The notes: generated by a model from the letters alone, not told the origin. A DNA stretch of 64,000 bases from Pseudomonas phenolilytica (GCF_021432765.1 NZ_CP058908.1:1566001-1630000); one strand, 5' to 3'; shown: positions 27,247-39,663, counted from the first letter of the stretch. Made by a program: numbers and translations.

Positions 27247-29169
27247 TTACTGCGATTTACGCACCCGCAGATACCATTCCGACAACAGGCGAACCTGCTT
27301 CTCGGTATAGCCACGCTCCACCATGCGCACCACGAAATCGTTGTGCTTTTTCTGGTCTTCCTTGCTGGCCTTGGCGTTGAAGCTGATGACCGGCAGCAGG
27401 TCCTCGGTGTTGGAGAACATCTTCTTCTCGATCACCACGCGCAGCTTCTCGTAGCTGAGCCAGGATGGATTCTTGCCGTTGTTGTTGGCCCGGGCGCGCA
27501 GCACGAAGTTGACGATCTCGTTGCGGAAATCCTTCGGGTTGCTGATGCCGGCCGGTTTCTCGATCTTCTCCAGCTCCTCGTTGAGTGCGCCGCGGTTGAG
27601 AATCTCGCCGGTTTCCGGGTCGCGGTATTCCTGATCCTGAATCCAGAAATCGGCGTACAGCACGTAGCGATCGAAGATGTTCTGCCCGTATTCGCTGTAC
27701 GACTCGAGGTAGGCGGTCTGGATCTCCTTGCCGATGAACTCGATGTAGCGCGGCGCCAGGTATTCCTTGATGTAGCGCAGGTAGCGCTCGCGCACCTCGG
27801 CGGGGAACTGCTCCTGCTCGATCTGCTGTTCGAGCACGTAGAGCAGATGCACGGGGTTGGCCGCGATCTCGTGCGGGTCGAAGTTGAATACCTTGGAGAG
27901 GATCTTGAAGGCGAAACGGGTCGACAGGCCGTTCATGCCCTCGTCGACGCCGGCGGCATCGCGGTACTCCTGGATCGACTTGGCCTTGGGGTCGGTGTCC
28001 TTGAGGTTTTCGCCGTCGTAGACGCGCATCTTCGAGTAGATGTTGGAGTTTTCTGGCTCTTTCAGGCGGCTCAGTACGCTGAACTGCGCGAGCATCTTCA
28101 GGGTGTCCGGCGCGCAATGGGCCTGGGCCAGCGAGCTGTTGATCAGCAGTTTGTCGTAGATCTTCACCTCATCGGTCACGCGCAGGCAGTACGGCACTTT
28201 GACGATGTAGATGCGGTCGATGAAGGCCTCGTTGTTCTTGTTGTTGCGGAAGGTGTGCCATTCCGATTCGTTGGAGTGGGCCAGCAGGATGCCGTTGAAC
28301 GGGATCGCGCCCAGCCCCTCGGTGCTGTTGTAGTTGCCTTCCTGGGTGGCCGTCAGCAGCGGGTGCAACACCTTGATCGGCGCCTTGAACATTTCGACGA
28401 ATTCCATCAGGCCCTGGTTGGCGCGGCACAGCGCACCCGAGTAGCTGTAGGCGTCGGCGTCGTTCTGCGGGAATTCCTCGAGCTTGCGGATATCCACCTT
28501 GCCGACCAGTGCGGAGATGTCCTGGTTGTTTTCGTCGCCCGGCTCGGTCTTGGCCACGGCGATCTGGTTGAGAATCGACGGGTACAGCTTGACCACGCGG
28601 AACTGGCTGATGTCGCCGCCGAACTCCTGCAGGCGCTTGGTCGCCCACGGCGACATTATCGAGTTCAGATAGCGCCGCGGGATGCCGTAATCCTCTTCGA
28701 GAATCTGCGCATCCTCAGTGGGGTTGAACAGCCCCAGCGGCGACTCGAACACCGGCGAACCCTTGATCGCGTAGAACGGTACGCGCTCCATGAGCTGCTT
28801 GAGTTTCTCGGCCAGCGAGGACTTGCCGCCGCCCACCGGGCCAAGGAGGTAGAGAATCTGCTTCTTCTCTTCCAGGCCCTGCGCGGCGTGGCGGAAGTAG
28901 GAAACGATCTGGTCGATGCAGTCTTCCATGCCGTGGAAGTCCTCGAACGAGGGGTAACGGCGGATGACCTTGTTGGAGAAGATCCGCGACAGCCGCGGGT
29001 CGGTGGAGGTATCGACCAGCTCGGGCTCGCCGATGGCCATCAGCAGCCGCTCGGCGGCAGTGGCATAGGTCCTCGGGTCCTGCTTGCACAGATCGAGATA
29101 TTCCTGCAGCGAGTATTCTTCCTGGCGGGTCGCTTCGAATCGTTGTTGGAAGTGACTGAAAATGCTCAT
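27247..29169 (-). CDS. prkA: PrkA family serine protein kinase / AAA-like ATPase (YeaG)
   Basis: A 640-residue protein starting at ATG 29169 with GAGGTGAAGTC upstream. The N-terminal AAA_PrkA domain has Walker A GPVGGGKSSLAEKL with K116, and a distinctive PSFEDFHGMEDCIDQIVSYF lead-in. The C-terminal part (after residue ~380) is the kinase-like PrkA_C domain described for Bacillus PrkA and E. coli YeaG. In E. coli YeaG is a Ser kinase tied to survival in nitrogen starvation; more recent work on PrkA in Bacillus suggests a protease activity, so the true activity is debated. It heads the conserved trio with yeaH and spoVR. Confidence 0.96.
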   Translation of the reverse strand: MSIFSHFQQRFEATRQEEYSLQEYLDLCKQDPRTYATAAERLLMAIGEPELVDTSTDPRLSRIFSNKVIRRYPSFEDFHGMEDCIDQIVSYFRHAAQGLEEKKQILYLLGPVGGGKSSLAEKLKQLMERVPFYAIKGSPVFESPLGLFNPTEDAQILEEDYGIPRRYLNSIMSPWATKRLQEFGGDISQFRVVKLYPSILNQIAVAKTEPGDENNQDISALVGKVDIRKLEEFPQNDADAYSYSGALCRANQGLMEFVEMFKAPIKVLHPLLTATQEGNYNSTEGLGAIPFNGILLAHSNESEWHTFRNNKNNEAFIDRIYIVKVPYCLRVTDEVKIYDKLLINSSLAQAHCAPDTLKMLAQFSVLSRLKEPENSNIYSKMRVYDGENLKDTDPKAKSIQEYRDAAGVDEGMNGLSTRFAFKILSKVFNFDPHEIAANPVHLLYVLEQQIEQEQFPAEVRERYLRYIKEYLAPRYIEFIGKEIQTAYLESYSEYGQNIFDRYVLYADFWIQDQEYRDPETGEILNRGALNEELEKIEKPAGISNPKDFRNEIVNFVLRARANNNGKNPSWLSYEKLRVVIEKKMFSNTEDLLPVISFNAKASKEDQKKHNDFVVRMVERGYTEKQVRLLSEWYLRVRKSQ

Positions 29170-29438
29170 GACTTCACCTCGGTCGATGCACGGAGCCGGC
29201 GTTGTCATCAGGCATCCTGGAGCCCGGCCGAAAAGTGCGGCCAGTGGAGTTCCCCCGAACACCTAATGGTCGAAACCTGATTCTGGAAGCCGCGTAAGGC
29301 TTCAGTTCTTGGATGGCCTGAACTCAAGGATAGTTCGGATTCGGCGCAGCGAAGGGCGAGGGCGGCATTTTCCCGGTACGCGATGCCGCCGGGACGCTCG
29401 GAGGCCGCGACTGGCGCGGCGTGAAGGCTGGGATTTAT
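29170..29438. other. Upstream region of prkA, 269 bases
   Basis: On the minus strand, CTATCCT about 160 bases before prkA resembles a sigma-S -10 (CTACACT), which would suit a stationary-phase gene, but this is weak. A hairpin GGCGGCAT (29361-29368) / ATGCCGCC (29383-29390) stands after the glpE stop and may end the apaGH-glpE transcript. No good -24/-12 sigma-54 element was found and no coding sequence was seen. Confidence 0.4.
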
Positions 29439-29771
29439 TTACGCGGGTTCGTCGCCGCGCTCGACGTCCAGTGGGAACGTGGCACGCCAGAGTTCAAAGC
29501 CACCGTCCAGGCTGTAGACGTCGGAGAATCCCTGGTTGGCCAGATAGGCCGCGGCGCTCTGGCTCGAATGGCCGTGGTAGCAGGTGACGATCAGCGGATG
29601 GTCGAAGTCGGCGGCGGCGATAAAGTCCGGCAGCGAATGATTGTCCAGATGTGTCGAGCCGCTGATGTGGCCGCTGGCGTAGCTGTGTGGGTCGCGGATA
29701 TCGACCACCACGGCGCCGGCGGCGCGCATCTGCTGGGCGGTGTCGGGGGAAATGCGCTTGAAGTCGGTCAT
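29439..29771 (-). CDS. glpE: Thiosulfate sulfurtransferase GlpE (rhodanese)
   Basis: A 110-residue single-domain rhodanese, cytosolic. The active-site loop is CYHGHSSQS with catalytic C64, and the domain carries the typical [18 protein letters not shown] entry and GGFELWR terminus. It moves a sulfane sulfur from thiosulfate to cyanide or other thiol acceptors; the physiological acceptor is uncertain. The start ATG at 29771 overlaps the apaH stop by four bases, giving translational coupling. The longer in-frame ORF back to 30107 is not needed. Confidence 0.96.
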   Translation of the reverse strand: MTDFKRISPDTAQQMRAAGAVVVDIRDPHSYASGHISGSTHLDNHSLPDFIAAADFDHPLIVTCYHGHSSQSAAAYLANQGFSDVYSLDGGFELWRATFPLDVERGDEPA

Positions 29772-30595
29772 GCTGCGGTTCCATGGTCGCAATCGCAGCG
29801 CAGGAGTTCTTCGCTGTCGAGGTTCATGAGGGTCATGGCGTTGCCCCAGACGCAGCCGGTGTCCAGGGCGAATACGTTGGGTTCGTCGCAGTTGCCTTCC
29901 AGCGCCGCCCAGTGGCCGAAGATCAGCTTGACGTTGCGGGTCTTGCGCTGCGGGTGGCTGAACCAGGGCGCGAAGCCTTTCGGTGCGCTGTCCAGGCCTT
30001 CCTTGCTTTCCAGCTCCAGCGTGCCGTCGGCTTTGCAGAAACGCATGCGGGTGAAGTAGTTGGTGATCAGGCGTAACCGCGGTACGCCGTGCAGGTCCTT
30101 GCTCCACTTGGCGGGCAGGTTGCCGTACATGCCGTCGAGAAAGGGCAGCAGCATCGCGTCGTCCTGCAGCGCCAGCTCGACTTCAGCCGCACGCTTGAGG
30201 GCTTTCTCCAGCGTCCACTGCGGCGGAATGCCAGCGTGCACCATCGCGGTGTGGCGCTCGGCGTCGTAGTGCAGCAGCTTCTGTCGGCGCAGCCAGTCGA
30301 TCAGGTCGGCGCGGTCCGGGGCGTCGAGGATCGGTCTGAGCGTGTCGGATTTGCGCAGGCGCTCGATGTCATGTGCGATCGCCAGCAGGTGCAGGTCATG
30401 ATTGCCCAGCACGGTGATGGCTGAGCCGTCCAGATCACGTACGAAACGCAGGGCTTCGAGCGATTGCGGGCCGCGGTTGACCAGATCGCCAGCCAGCCAC
30501 AGGCAGTCGCGCGAGGGGCTGAAGTCGACCTGCTCGAGTAGGCATTTGAGGGGTTCGAGGCAACCTTGCAGGTCGCCGACAGCATAGGTGGTCAA
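29768..30595 (-). CDS. apaH: Symmetrical bis(5'-nucleosyl)-tetraphosphatase
   Basis: A 275-residue phosphoesterase that splits Ap4A to two ADP. The metallophosphatase motifs are clear: VGDLQGC at residue ~6, [11 protein letters not shown] near 34, [11 protein letters not shown] near 62, and [10 protein letters not shown] near 116. The start is a rare TTG at 30595, which is fixed by conservation of [10 protein letters not shown] at the N-terminus and by its four-base overlap with the apaG stop (TTGA). In E. coli ApaH also removes Np4-type caps from mRNA. It forms apaG-apaH-glpE by overlapping frames. Confidence 0.97.
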   Translation of the reverse strand: MTTYAVGDLQGCLEPLKCLLEQVDFSPSRDCLWLAGDLVNRGPQSLEALRFVRDLDGSAITVLGNHDLHLLAIAHDIERLRKSDTLRPILDAPDRADLIDWLRRQKLLHYDAERHTAMVHAGIPPQWTLEKALKRAAEVELALQDDAMLLPFLDGMYGNLPAKWSKDLHGVPRLRLITNYFTRMRFCKADGTLELESKEGLDSAPKGFAPWFSHPQRKTRNVKLIFGHWAALEGNCDEPNVFALDTGCVWGNAMTLMNLDSEELLRCDCDHGTAA

Positions 30596-30975
30596 TGCAG
30601 TGCTCCGGGTGCGGCGAGGCGGAACGGCGCGATGGGGGCCGTGAAAGCGTGGCCATCCTCGGCGCGCATCTCGTAGCTGCCCTGCATGCTGCCGACCGGC
30701 GTCGCCAGCAGGGTGCCGCTGGTGTAGACGTGCCGCTCGCCCGGAGCAATCAGTGGCTGCTCGCCGATGACGCCGGCACCACGGACTTCCTGCACCTTGC
30801 CGTCGCCATCGGTGATGATCCAGTGTCGCGCCAGCAGCTGCGCCGCCACCTCGCCAGTGTTTTCGATCGTTACCGTGTAGGCAAAGGCATAGCGGTTTTG
30901 TTCCGGCTCGGACTGCGCAGTCAGATAGCGGGGCGTGACGCTGACGTCGATGCGGTAGCGGCGGTCTTCGGTCAT
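30592..30975 (-). CDS. apaG: ApaG domain protein (Co2+/Mg2+ efflux protein ApaG)
   Basis: A 127-residue single-domain protein of fibronectin-like fold. Typical ApaG blocks are visible: [40 protein letters not shown], and [20 protein letters not shown]. The biochemical role is unsettled; the link to Co/Mg transport comes from a Salmonella phenotype. It is 27 bases after rsmA and its stop overlaps the apaH TTG start. The cluster rsmA-apaG-apaH is conserved in enterobacteria and pseudomonads. Confidence 0.97.
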   Translation of the reverse strand: MTEDRRYRIDVSVTPRYLTAQSEPEQNRYAFAYTVTIENTGEVAAQLLARHWIITDGDGKVQEVRGAGVIGEQPLIAPGERHVYTSGTLLATPVGSMQGSYEMRAEDGHAFTAPIAPFRLAAPGALH

Positions 30976-31002
30976 GGCGGACTCGACTCGGTAGGCGCGC
31001 CG

Positions 31003-31797
31003 CTAGCTGCGTAGCGCGAGTTGATCGGAGAGACGGACGAATGCGGCGAGGTCGAGCTGTTCGGGGCGCAGGCCACCGTCGACCTGCGCGGCCTCGATGG
31101 CCTCGGCGTCGAGCAGACCCTTGAGCGTATTGCGTAGCGTCTTGCGGCGCTGGTTGAAGGCTTCGCGTACCACCCGCTCGAGCTGACGGTGGTCGCGTGC
31201 CGGATGCGGCAGCGTCTCGTGCGGCACCAGACGGACGATGGCCGAATCGACCTTGGGCGCAGGATTGAACGCGCCCGGACCGACGTTGAACAGATGCTCC
31301 ACGCGACAGTGGTATTGCACCATGATCGACAGCCGGCCCCAGTCACCGCCACCCGGTTCGGCGGCCAGGCGCTCGACTACTTCCTTCTGCAGCATGAAGT
31401 GCATGTCACGGATCAGCCCGGCGTGCTCGAGCAGATGAAAGATCAGCGGGGTGGAGATGTTGTAGGGCAGGTTGCCGACGATACGCAGGCTGGCCGGTTC
31501 CTGGCTCAGGCGGGCAAAGTCGAACTTCAGTGCATCGCCCTGGTGCAGAGTGAAATTCTCGCGCCCGGCGAATTTGCTCTGCAGGATGGGTATCAGGTCG
31601 AGGTCCAGCTCGACCACGTCCAGGTGCGCGCCGCTGTCGAGCAGGCCTTCGGTGAGTGCGCCCTGGCCGGGGCCGATCTCCACCAGCCGTTCACCCGCCT
31701 TGGGATGGATGGCGCGCAGGATGCGATGGATGACGCCGGCATCGTGCAGGAAATTCTGGCCGAAGCGCTTGCGTGCGCGGTGTTGGTAGTCGGACAT
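31003..31797 (-). CDS. rsmA: 16S rRNA (adenine1518/1519-N6)-dimethyltransferase
   Basis: A 264-residue enzyme (KsgA) that dimethylates two adenines in helix 45 of 16S rRNA late in 30S assembly. It has [15 protein letters not shown] near the start, the SAM site [14 protein letters not shown], the D-loop [12 protein letters not shown] and the catalytic NLPYNIST. The basic C-terminal domain ([16 protein letters not shown]) is present. ATG 31797 fits the known N-terminus; the in-frame extension upstream crosses a repeat. Loss gives kasugamycin resistance in E. coli. Confidence 0.98.
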   Translation of the reverse strand: MSDYQHRARKRFGQNFLHDAGVIHRILRAIHPKAGERLVEIGPGQGALTEGLLDSGAHLDVVELDLDLIPILQSKFAGRENFTLHQGDALKFDFARLSQEPASLRIVGNLPYNISTPLIFHLLEHAGLIRDMHFMLQKEVVERLAAEPGGGDWGRLSIMVQYHCRVEHLFNVGPGAFNPAPKVDSAIVRLVPHETLPHPARDHRQLERVVREAFNQRRKTLRNTLKGLLDAEAIEAAQVDGGLRPEQLDLAAFVRLSDQLALRS

Positions 31798-31800
31798 AGC

Positions 31801-31844
31801 GGCAGCTCCAAGCCTCAAGCTGCAAGCGTCAAGCAGGAGCCGAG
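31801..31844. repeat. Short AAGC-word repeat cluster between pdxA and rsmA
   Basis: Contains CCAAGCCTCAAGCTGCAAGC and GTCAAGCAGG, reiterations of a CAAGC(C/T)T-like word. Similar words flank the palindrome at 3341-3420 and appear at 27163. These look like a dispersed small intergenic repeat, common in pseudomonad genomes. The rest of the 170-base gap shows only GGCGGTGCC..GGCGGTCCGCC symmetry. Confidence 0.5.
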
Positions 31845-31967
31845 AGCGGTAAGGCAAAGGCGGGCAGTTTAACAGTGAAAGGCGGTGCCGCTGTAGGCGG
31901 TCCGCCCGCTCCGCACGGAATCAGGTGCGCTAGGCGTGACATCCACCTGCAGCGCGCAAGCCTTGGC

Positions 31968-32957
31968 TCAGCTCGGGCTGACCATCTGGTAGGCCGTTTC
32001 CAGGGCCACTTGCAGACTGCCGGTATCGATCCGCCCGGTGCCGGCCAGGTCCAGTGCGGTGCCGTGGTCGACCGAGGTGCGCACGATCGGCAGGCCGAGG
32101 GTGACATTGACTGCGGCGCCGAAGCCCTTGTACTTGAGCACCGGCAGGCCCTGGTCGTGATACATCGCCAGTACCGCGTCGCATTGATCGAGGTGCTTCG
32201 GGGTGAACAGCGTATCGGCCGGCAGCGGACCGATCAGGTTCAGCCCTTCGCCGCGCAAGCGTTGCAGCGTCGGTTCGATGATCTCGATTTCCTCGCGGCC
32301 CAGGTGCCCGCCCTCGCCAGCGTGCGGGTTGAGCCCGCAGACCAGAATGCGCGGCCGGGTAATGCCGAACTTGCCGACCAGATCGGCATGCAGGATGCGC
32401 GCGACGCGGGTCAGCCGCTCGGCCGTGATCGCCGCGGCGACCTCCTTGAGCGGCAGGTGGGTAGTGACCAAAGCCACGCGCAGGCCGCGCGTGGCGAGCA
32501 TCATGACGACCTGTTCGGTATGGGTCAGCTCGGCGAGAAATTCGGTATGGCCGGAGAAGGCGATACCCGCCTCGTTGATTACGCCCTTGTGCACGGGGGC
32601 GGTGATCATCCCGGCGAAGTGACCGTCGAGGCAGCCCCGCCCGGCGCGGGAAAGGGTTTCCAGCACATAGAGGCCATTCCGGGCGTCCAGATGGCCGGCC
32701 GTCACCGGCGCGGCGAGTGGAGTATCCCAGACATACAGACTGCCGGCCGGCGCCGGAGCGCTCGGCCAGGCGCCGGGGCCGACATCGAGCAGCGCGATGT
32801 CCAGTCCCAATTGCCCCGCGCGTTCGGCCAGCAAGGTGCGGCTGGCGATGGCGATAAGTGCTTGTGGCTGGGCCCGACGCGCCAGCAGCAGGCACAGGTC
32901 GGGGCCGATGCCGGCAGGTTCTCCGGGGGTCAGGGCGAAGGGACGCGAAGGGGACAT
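31968..32957 (-). CDS. pdxA: 4-hydroxythreonine-4-phosphate dehydrogenase
   Basis: A 329-residue NAD-dependent enzyme of pyridoxal phosphate synthesis: it oxidises 4-phosphohydroxy-L-threonine. It starts [18 protein letters not shown] and has the three metal-binding histidines in [20 protein letters not shown] and [15 protein letters not shown]. Late [18 protein letters not shown] is the family end block. ATG 32957 has GAGGCCCCC before it. A strong terminator separates it from surA upstream, so pdxA likely depends on readthrough or an unseen promoter. Confidence 0.97.
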   Translation of the reverse strand: MSPSRPFALTPGEPAGIGPDLCLLLARRAQPQALIAIASRTLLAERAGQLGLDIALLDVGPGAWPSAPAPAGSLYVWDTPLAAPVTAGHLDARNGLYVLETLSRAGRGCLDGHFAGMITAPVHKGVINEAGIAFSGHTEFLAELTHTEQVVMMLATRGLRVALVTTHLPLKEVAAAITAERLTRVARILHADLVGKFGITRPRILVCGLNPHAGEGGHLGREEIEIIEPTLQRLRGEGLNLIGPLPADTLFTPKHLDQCDAVLAMYHDQGLPVLKYKGFGAAVNVTLGLPIVRTSVDHGTALDLAGTGRIDTGSLQVALETAYQMVSPS

Positions 32958-32984
32958 GGGGGCCTCGAAAAAAAACAGTGGCGC

Positions 32985-33021
32985 AAAAAAAAGGGTGACG
33001 CACCGGTCGGTCCATCACCCT
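32985..33021 (-). terminator. Terminator between surA and pdxA
   Basis: Minus-strand AGGGTGA (33021-33015) pairs with TCACCCT (32998-32992), with an inner ACCG/CGGT pairing in the loop, followed by eight Ts. A second run of eight Ts lies at 32975-32968. This looks like a working intrinsic terminator 20 bases after the surA stop. Confidence 0.85.
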
Positions 33022-33041
33022 GGGTACTTCCGGCTATCAGC

Positions 33042-34349
33042 TTAGAGCTTGATTTCCACGTACGCCTCGTCACGGATCTGGCGCAGCCAGGCCTGTAGCT
33101 CGTCGTCGTATTTACGGTTGCGCAGCAGATTAAGGGCCTGCTGCTCGCGGAACTCTTCGCTGGTGTCGGTGGCGCGACGCCCCAGAACTTCCAGGATGTG
33201 CCAGCCGAAGGGCGACTGGAACACCGGAGACAGCTGGCCGCTGGCGGTATTGGCCATCACTTCACGGAATTCCGGCACCAGAGCGGCCGGATCGATCCAG
33301 TTGAGGTCGCCGCCGTTGAGCGCCGAGCCCGGATCCTCCGAGAAATTCTTCGCCAGTTCGGCGAAGTCTTCGCCAGCGACGATGCGCTCGCGCAGACGTT
33401 GTACCAACAGGCGCGCCTCGTCGTTGCTGCGGATGGCGCTCGGCTTGATCAGAATGTGGCGAACATGCACCTCGTCGCGCACCTGGGTATCGCCGCCGCG
33501 TTTTTCCAGCAGTTTGAGGATGATGAAACCCGGTGGTGTGCGTACCGGACGGGTGAATTCACCCACCGCCAGTTCGCGCACGTCGCTGTCGAACGGCGGT
33601 GGCAGCTGGGCGGCCTTGCGCCAGCCCATCTCGCCGCCTTCCAGGGCGTTTTCGCTGGCCGAGCGGGCAACCGCCAGCTGGGCAAAGTTGGCGCCTTGCT
33701 GAAGCTGCTCGTAGGTTTCGTTGGCGCGTCGCTCCGCCGCCTGGATGGTGGCCGAATCGGCACCCTCGGGCACCGCGATGAGGATGTTGGCCAGCCGGTA
33801 CTCTTCGGACAGTTGGAGCTTGCCCAGGTCCGAAGCTAGGAAGTTGCGTACTTCCTGGTCGGAAACCTGTACACGCTCGGCGATCCGCCGTTGCCGCACA
33901 CGGCTGATGATCATCTCGCGACGTATCTGCTCGCGCGCCGTTTCCAGGCTCAGGCCATCGTTGGCCAAGGCGTTGCGGAACTGCTCGAGGGTCATGTTGT
34001 TGCGCTGGGCGATGGTGCCCATCGCCTGGTTGAGCTCTTCGTCGGAGATACGGATGCCCGAGCGCTCGCCGATCTGCAGCTGCAGGTTCTCGGTGATCAG
34101 GCGCTCGAGCACCTGCTGACGCAGGACGTCCATCGGCGGCGCATCGGCACCGCGCTTGTCGATGGTCTGCTGGACCTCGCGGATGCGCTGTTCCAGCTGG
34201 CTCTGCATGATGACGTCGTTGTCGACGATGGCGACCACGCGATCCAGCGGCTGTACCTCGGCGCTTGCGAGAGGAATCAGTGCAGCGTTGCCCAGCAGCA
34301 GGGCGCCCGCCACGAGCGGGCGCAGGTAATCAGAAAGCTTGGTCTTCAC
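33042..34349 (-). CDS. surA: Periplasmic chaperone / peptidyl-prolyl isomerase SurA
   Basis: A 435-residue protein that escorts outer-membrane proteins, including LptD, across the periplasm. It has a signal peptide ([19 protein letters not shown] then ASA), an N-terminal chaperone domain to about residue 170, and two parvulin domains; the second begins [17 protein letters not shown] and ends [15 protein letters not shown] favour the GTG at 34349 (VKTKLSDYL) because KTKLSD follows it directly; a GTG six bases upstream is also possible with AAGG before it. The start lies inside the lptD end (20-base overlap), so the two are coupled. Confidence 0.96.
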   Translation of the reverse strand: MKTKLSDYLRPLVAGALLLGNAALIPLASAEVQPLDRVVAIVDNDVIMQSQLEQRIREVQQTIDKRGADAPPMDVLRQQVLERLITENLQLQIGERSGIRISDEELNQAMGTIAQRNNMTLEQFRNALANDGLSLETAREQIRREMIISRVRQRRIAERVQVSDQEVRNFLASDLGKLQLSEEYRLANILIAVPEGADSATIQAAERRANETYEQLQQGANFAQLAVARSASENALEGGEMGWRKAAQLPPPFDSDVRELAVGEFTRPVRTPPGFIILKLLEKRGGDTQVRDEVHVRHILIKPSAIRSNDEARLLVQRLRERIVAGEDFAELAKNFSEDPGSALNGGDLNWIDPAALVPEFREVMANTASGQLSPVFQSPFGWHILEVLGRRATDTSEEFREQQALNLLRNRKYDDELQAWLRQIRDEAYVEIKL

Positions 34350-37083
34350 GTTCACGGTAGCCTTGAATGCCTTCGTCGAGGAATGTTTCGGTCGCATTGC
34401 CGACCACGCCACCCAGTCCCTTGAGCACGATCTGCAGGAAGATACCGGTGTCCGGCTCGTCGTTGAGATCGGGGTTGAGGCTGGTTTCGTCGTAGTCGAT
34501 CCAGTAGCGGTTGATCAGCCGCAGCTTCCAGCAGCAGCTGTCGTACTCGAAGCCGCCAAAGGCTTCCAGTGTGCGGCTGCGGCTGTAGTCGTGCTGCCAG
34601 CGCCCGATGACGCTCCACTGCGGGACCACCGGCCAGATGAACGAGAAGTCATGCTGGTTGATCTTGTAGTAGTCCTTGATGTAGTTCGGCTGGCCGGGTC
34701 GTCCATAGTCCCCGCCATAGGTCCATTCGCCGGTCGCCTGATCGAAACGCATGGTGTCGTTGCGATAGCGATAGCCGATATTGACGATCTTGTTCGGGTT
34801 GTCCGCCGGCTGGTAGTGCCACATGGCGCTGCCCGAGCGGGTACGCCCCTCGTCCGGATCCCAATTGAACGTCGAAGTGAAGTTCCAGTCGCGGTTATAG
34901 CGATACATGTATTCCAGCGCGTATGGCGAAACCGACGACGTTGCGCTGGCGCGCGTGCGGTAATCAATGCCGCGCAACTGGACCTTGCGATCTTCGAAGT
35001 AGAACGCCTGGCCGATGCTGAAGCGCTGCCGCTCGAAGCCGTTGGATTCGATCCAGCGGTTGGTCACGCCCAGCGATACCTGATTGGCGTCGCCGATACG
35101 GTCACGGCCAGAAAAGCGGTTCTCGCGCCAGAGCGAGGAGTAGCTGAAGCTGCTCTCGCCCGTGTCGAAGATGGGAATATCTGTCTGATCCTCTTCCGGC
35201 ACATAGAGGTAGAACAGCCGCGGCTCCATTGCCTGCCGGTAGTCCTTGCCGAACCACTGCGTATCGCGATCGAAATACAGGCCGCTGTCGACGCTGAAGA
35301 TCGGCACGCCGCGATTCTGGTTGCGATCGAATGATTCGTAGGCGCCCAGAGTGCGCTGCCCGGTCGCGTCGAGATCCAGATCGTACTGGGTGTACGCGTA
35401 TTTCAGCGATGGCTTGACGAAGCCCCAGCTCCAGTCCAGCGGCAGGCTGACGCCCGGTTCCAGATGGATACGTTCGCCTTCGGCACGCGTCAGACCGCGC
35501 AAACGATCGTCGTACCAGCGTTCCGGATTGCCGTCTTCGTTGATGAAATTGCCGTCACGCAGGTTGCGCTGGAAGCTGACGAACTCGGTCTTGTAGGCGA
35601 AGTTCAGGCCGCCCGGCTGGAACGGCAGGCGTCCATCGAGGGTCAGCTGCGGCAGGCGCTCATAGGGCGTGATGTCGGCCACCGTGGCACGCTCGTAACC
35701 GTGGACATTGAGCCTCGCGGTATAGCTGTCGCCGCGCCAGGTCAGGGTACCGCGCTGATCGAGGTGGTCGGGCTGGTTGATGCCTAGATTCGTGTCCAGG
35801 TCCTGGAAATAGTACGGATCGCTGAGGTCGGTGTAGTCCACCTCGGCGAGCAGGCGTGAATCCAGGCCGCTGCGGTTCTGCCAGCTGTACATCCAGCGCT
35901 GGTCTTCGTACTCCGACTGCAGTTTGCGGTCGTCGTTGCTGTCGTCCAGGTAGGCGGCACCGATCTGGCCCTCGCTACTGCGGGTCAGGTAGCGGAATTC
36001 GCCTTCCATCAGCAGGCCGCGATCGGTCATCAGGTGCGGGTAGAGCGTGGCGTCGAAGTTCGGCGCCAGGTTGAAGTAGTAGGGTGTCTGCAGCGACAGG
36101 CCGGTGTCGCTAGAGGAGCCGATGCTCGGCGCGAGGAAGCCGGACTGGCGGCGATCGTCGATCGGGAAATAGATGTACGGGGTGTAGAACACCGGAACGT
36201 CCTTGACCCGCAACGTCACGTTGGTGGCCGAGCCGAAGCCGGTGGCCGGGTTCAGCGTGACGTTGTTGCCCTTCAGGTGCCAGCTGTTCTCGCCCGGCTC
36301 GCAGCGGGTATAGGTACCATCCTTGAGGCGGATGATCGCGTTCTCTTCGCGTTTGGCGTACAGCGCGCTGCCGCGCACCTTGCCCGAGTGCACGACGTAC
36401 TCGGCGTTCTCGACCTTGGCTTCACCGTTATCGAGGAAGATCTCCGCGCGGTCGCCGACCATCAGGGCGTTGCGATCACGCAGGCGAACGTTGCCGTTGA
36501 GTTCGCCGCGGTTCTCCAGCTGATAGAGACTGGCTTCGTCAGCTTCGGCCTGCATGCTGCCCTGGCGCAATACGACATCGCCGGCCAGGGTGGCGACTTC
36601 CTGTTCCTGCTCGTAGCGGGTCGCCTTCGCGGAAACGTAGGTGGGCGCCTCGCTCATCGGCGTGTCGTCGAGCTTGCCCGGACGGTCGGGTTCGACGTAG
36701 GTGCCGGCGCAGTAGGGGCCGGTTTCGGCGAGCTGGGCGGCCGTCAGCTGATCGCGCGGCACCCAATCCAGATGGCTGTAGTCGGCACTGCGCGAGGCCA
36801 GGGCACGGCCCTTGCTCTCCGTCACCAGTTTGGCGCTGGTGTCTGCCTTGCCATCGCTGGCAGCGATCGCCTCGGCGCTATCGGTGGCGGCCTGATTCGG
36901 CCGGGGCGGCAGTTTGGCGGTCGGAGTGCTGGTGGCGCATGACCAGCCACCACCGGCGCCGGGTTGGCAGGCAAACTGCTCGGCAGCCAGCAGCATCGGA
37001 GCGGTCATCGGCTGCATCGCCAACAGGCCGCCAGTCATCAGAAGAGGGAATTTTCTACGAAACGCGGGATATTTGACTGCCAT
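34330..37083 (-). CDS. lptD: LPS-assembly protein LptD
   Basis: A 917-residue outer-membrane protein that, with LptE, inserts lipopolysaccharide into the outer leaflet. Signal peptide region [19 protein letters not shown]; the N-terminal periplasmic OstA/LptA-like domain includes [18 protein letters not shown] and [17 protein letters not shown]; the rest is a large barrel with many aromatic girdle repeats and an aromatic C-terminus (EREDQAF). The conserved cysteines needed for the disulfide rearrangement are present: N-terminal FACQPG and WSCATS, and the adjacent pair in [10 protein letters not shown]. It is divergent from amgK and heads a unit with its chaperone surA. ATG 37083 matches the PAO1 N-terminus. 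Confidence 0.97.
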   Translation of the reverse strand: MAVKYPAFRRKFPLLMTGGLLAMQPMTAPMLLAAEQFACQPGAGGGWSCATSTPTAKLPPRPNQAATDSAEAIAASDGKADTSAKLVTESKGRALASRSADYSHLDWVPRDQLTAAQLAETGPYCAGTYVEPDRPGKLDDTPMSEAPTYVSAKATRYEQEQEVATLAGDVVLRQGSMQAEADEASLYQLENRGELNGNVRLRDRNALMVGDRAEIFLDNGEAKVENAEYVVHSGKVRGSALYAKREENAIIRLKDGTYTRCEPGENSWHLKGNNVTLNPATGFGSATNVTLRVKDVPVFYTPYIYFPIDDRRQSGFLAPSIGSSSDTGLSLQTPYYFNLAPNFDATLYPHLMTDRGLLMEGEFRYLTRSSEGQIGAAYLDDSNDDRKLQSEYEDQRWMYSWQNRSGLDSRLLAEVDYTDLSDPYYFQDLDTNLGINQPDHLDQRGTLTWRGDSYTARLNVHGYERATVADITPYERLPQLTLDGRLPFQPGGLNFAYKTEFVSFQRNLRDGNFINEDGNPERWYDDRLRGLTRAEGERIHLEPGVSLPLDWSWGFVKPSLKYAYTQYDLDLDATGQRTLGAYESFDRNQNRGVPIFSVDSGLYFDRDTQWFGKDYRQAMEPRLFYLYVPEEDQTDIPIFDTGESSFSYSSLWRENRFSGRDRIGDANQVSLGVTNRWIESNGFERQRFSIGQAFYFEDRKVQLRGIDYRTRASATSSVSPYALEYMYRYNRDWNFTSTFNWDPDEGRTRSGSAMWHYQPADNPNKIVNIGYRYRNDTMRFDQATGEWTYGGDYGRPGQPNYIKDYYKINQHDFSFIWPVVPQWSVIGRWQHDYSRSRTLEAFGGFEYDSCCWKLRLINRYWIDYDETSLNPDLNDEPDTGIFLQIVLKGLGGVVGNATETFLDEGIQGYREREDQAF

Positions 37084-37211
37084 CTTGTTCTGGGGTCCGT
37101 GCTTGCGGCGAGCCATCGTCCGGCTGAGCCGCACGCCTCTCGATGGGCTGAGAAAGATGCCGGATAATAAAGCATGACCCGCCTATCGGCTAGCGCCGTG
37201 GAGACCGCCCG

Positions 37212-38895
<1,684 letters not shown>

Positions 38896-38896
<1 letters not shown>

Positions 38897-39663
38897 TGGT
38901 CTGGCCGCTCACGGCGCTGGGAGCGCTGATCGGTTGGCTGCTGGCGAGCATTCCCGGCGCGCTGCTCGGCGGATTGCTCGGCCAGATGCTGGATCGCCGC
39001 TTCGGCTGGACGTCGTGGGCGGGGCTGCGCGAACGGCTGGCGAGCCGCGACGAGATGCGCGGCAACGAGCTGCTGTTCTTCTTGCTCGGGCGTCTGGCCA
39101 AGAGCGGCGGGCGTGTCAGCGAGGCGCACATACAGGCGGCACGGACGGAGATGCGTCGTCTGCGTCTGGACGGTGCGGCCCAGCGCGCGGCGATCGAGGC
39201 GTTCTATCGCGGCAAGGCCAGCGACGTGGCCTTGCGTGCTCCGCTCGCCCGCCTGCGCCAGCGACGCGAGGAGGCGGCACGCTTGCTGGAAGCCTGCTGG
39301 CGCATGGCGCGGGCCAACGGACAGATGGGCACGCGCGAGCACGAGCTGATCCTCCTCTGGGGCAAGTGGATGGGCTGGGACGGCGCCGCCGTAGCGGCAC
39401 TCGATCACGCTGCGGCACGCGGTCAGGAAGCGCCGATGAGCCGGGCGGGTGCTTATGAACAGGCGCTGCGTCTGCTCGGCGTGCGCCACGATGCCGATCC
39501 GGCGACGATCAAGCGCGCCTATCGGCGCCTGCTCAGCAAGCATCATCCGGACAAACAGGCTGGCGCTGGCGCCAGTCCGGCCGCCGTGCGCGAGGCCACC
39601 GAGCGCACGCGCGAATTGCATAGCGCCTACACGCTGATCCGCGAGCGTCGCGGTTTCCGCTGA
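38896..39663 (+). CDS. djlA: Membrane-anchored J-domain co-chaperone DjlA
   Basis: A 255-residue protein with an N-terminal membrane segment (WPLTALGALIGWLLASIPG and the glycine-rich GALLGGLLGQML), a TerB-like middle domain (FLLGRLAKSGGRVSEAHIQA to about residue 170), and a C-terminal J domain. The J domain carries the HPD motif in SKHHPDKQAG, needed to stimulate DnaK ATPase. The linker is short. It follows murU with a one-base overlap; the 3' neighbour is convergent only seven bases away. Confidence 0.95.

Noticed and set aside
24245..27310. A 1,021-codon open frame on the plus strand
   Set aside because: It is antisense to cca end, spoVR and yeaH, all well-conserved families. The frame is open because GC-rich third positions rarely give stops on the opposite strand. 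It has no recognisable domain.
27244..29280. A 678-codon plus-strand open frame
   Set aside because: It mirrors prkA almost end to end; prkA has clear Walker A and family blocks, the plus frame has none.
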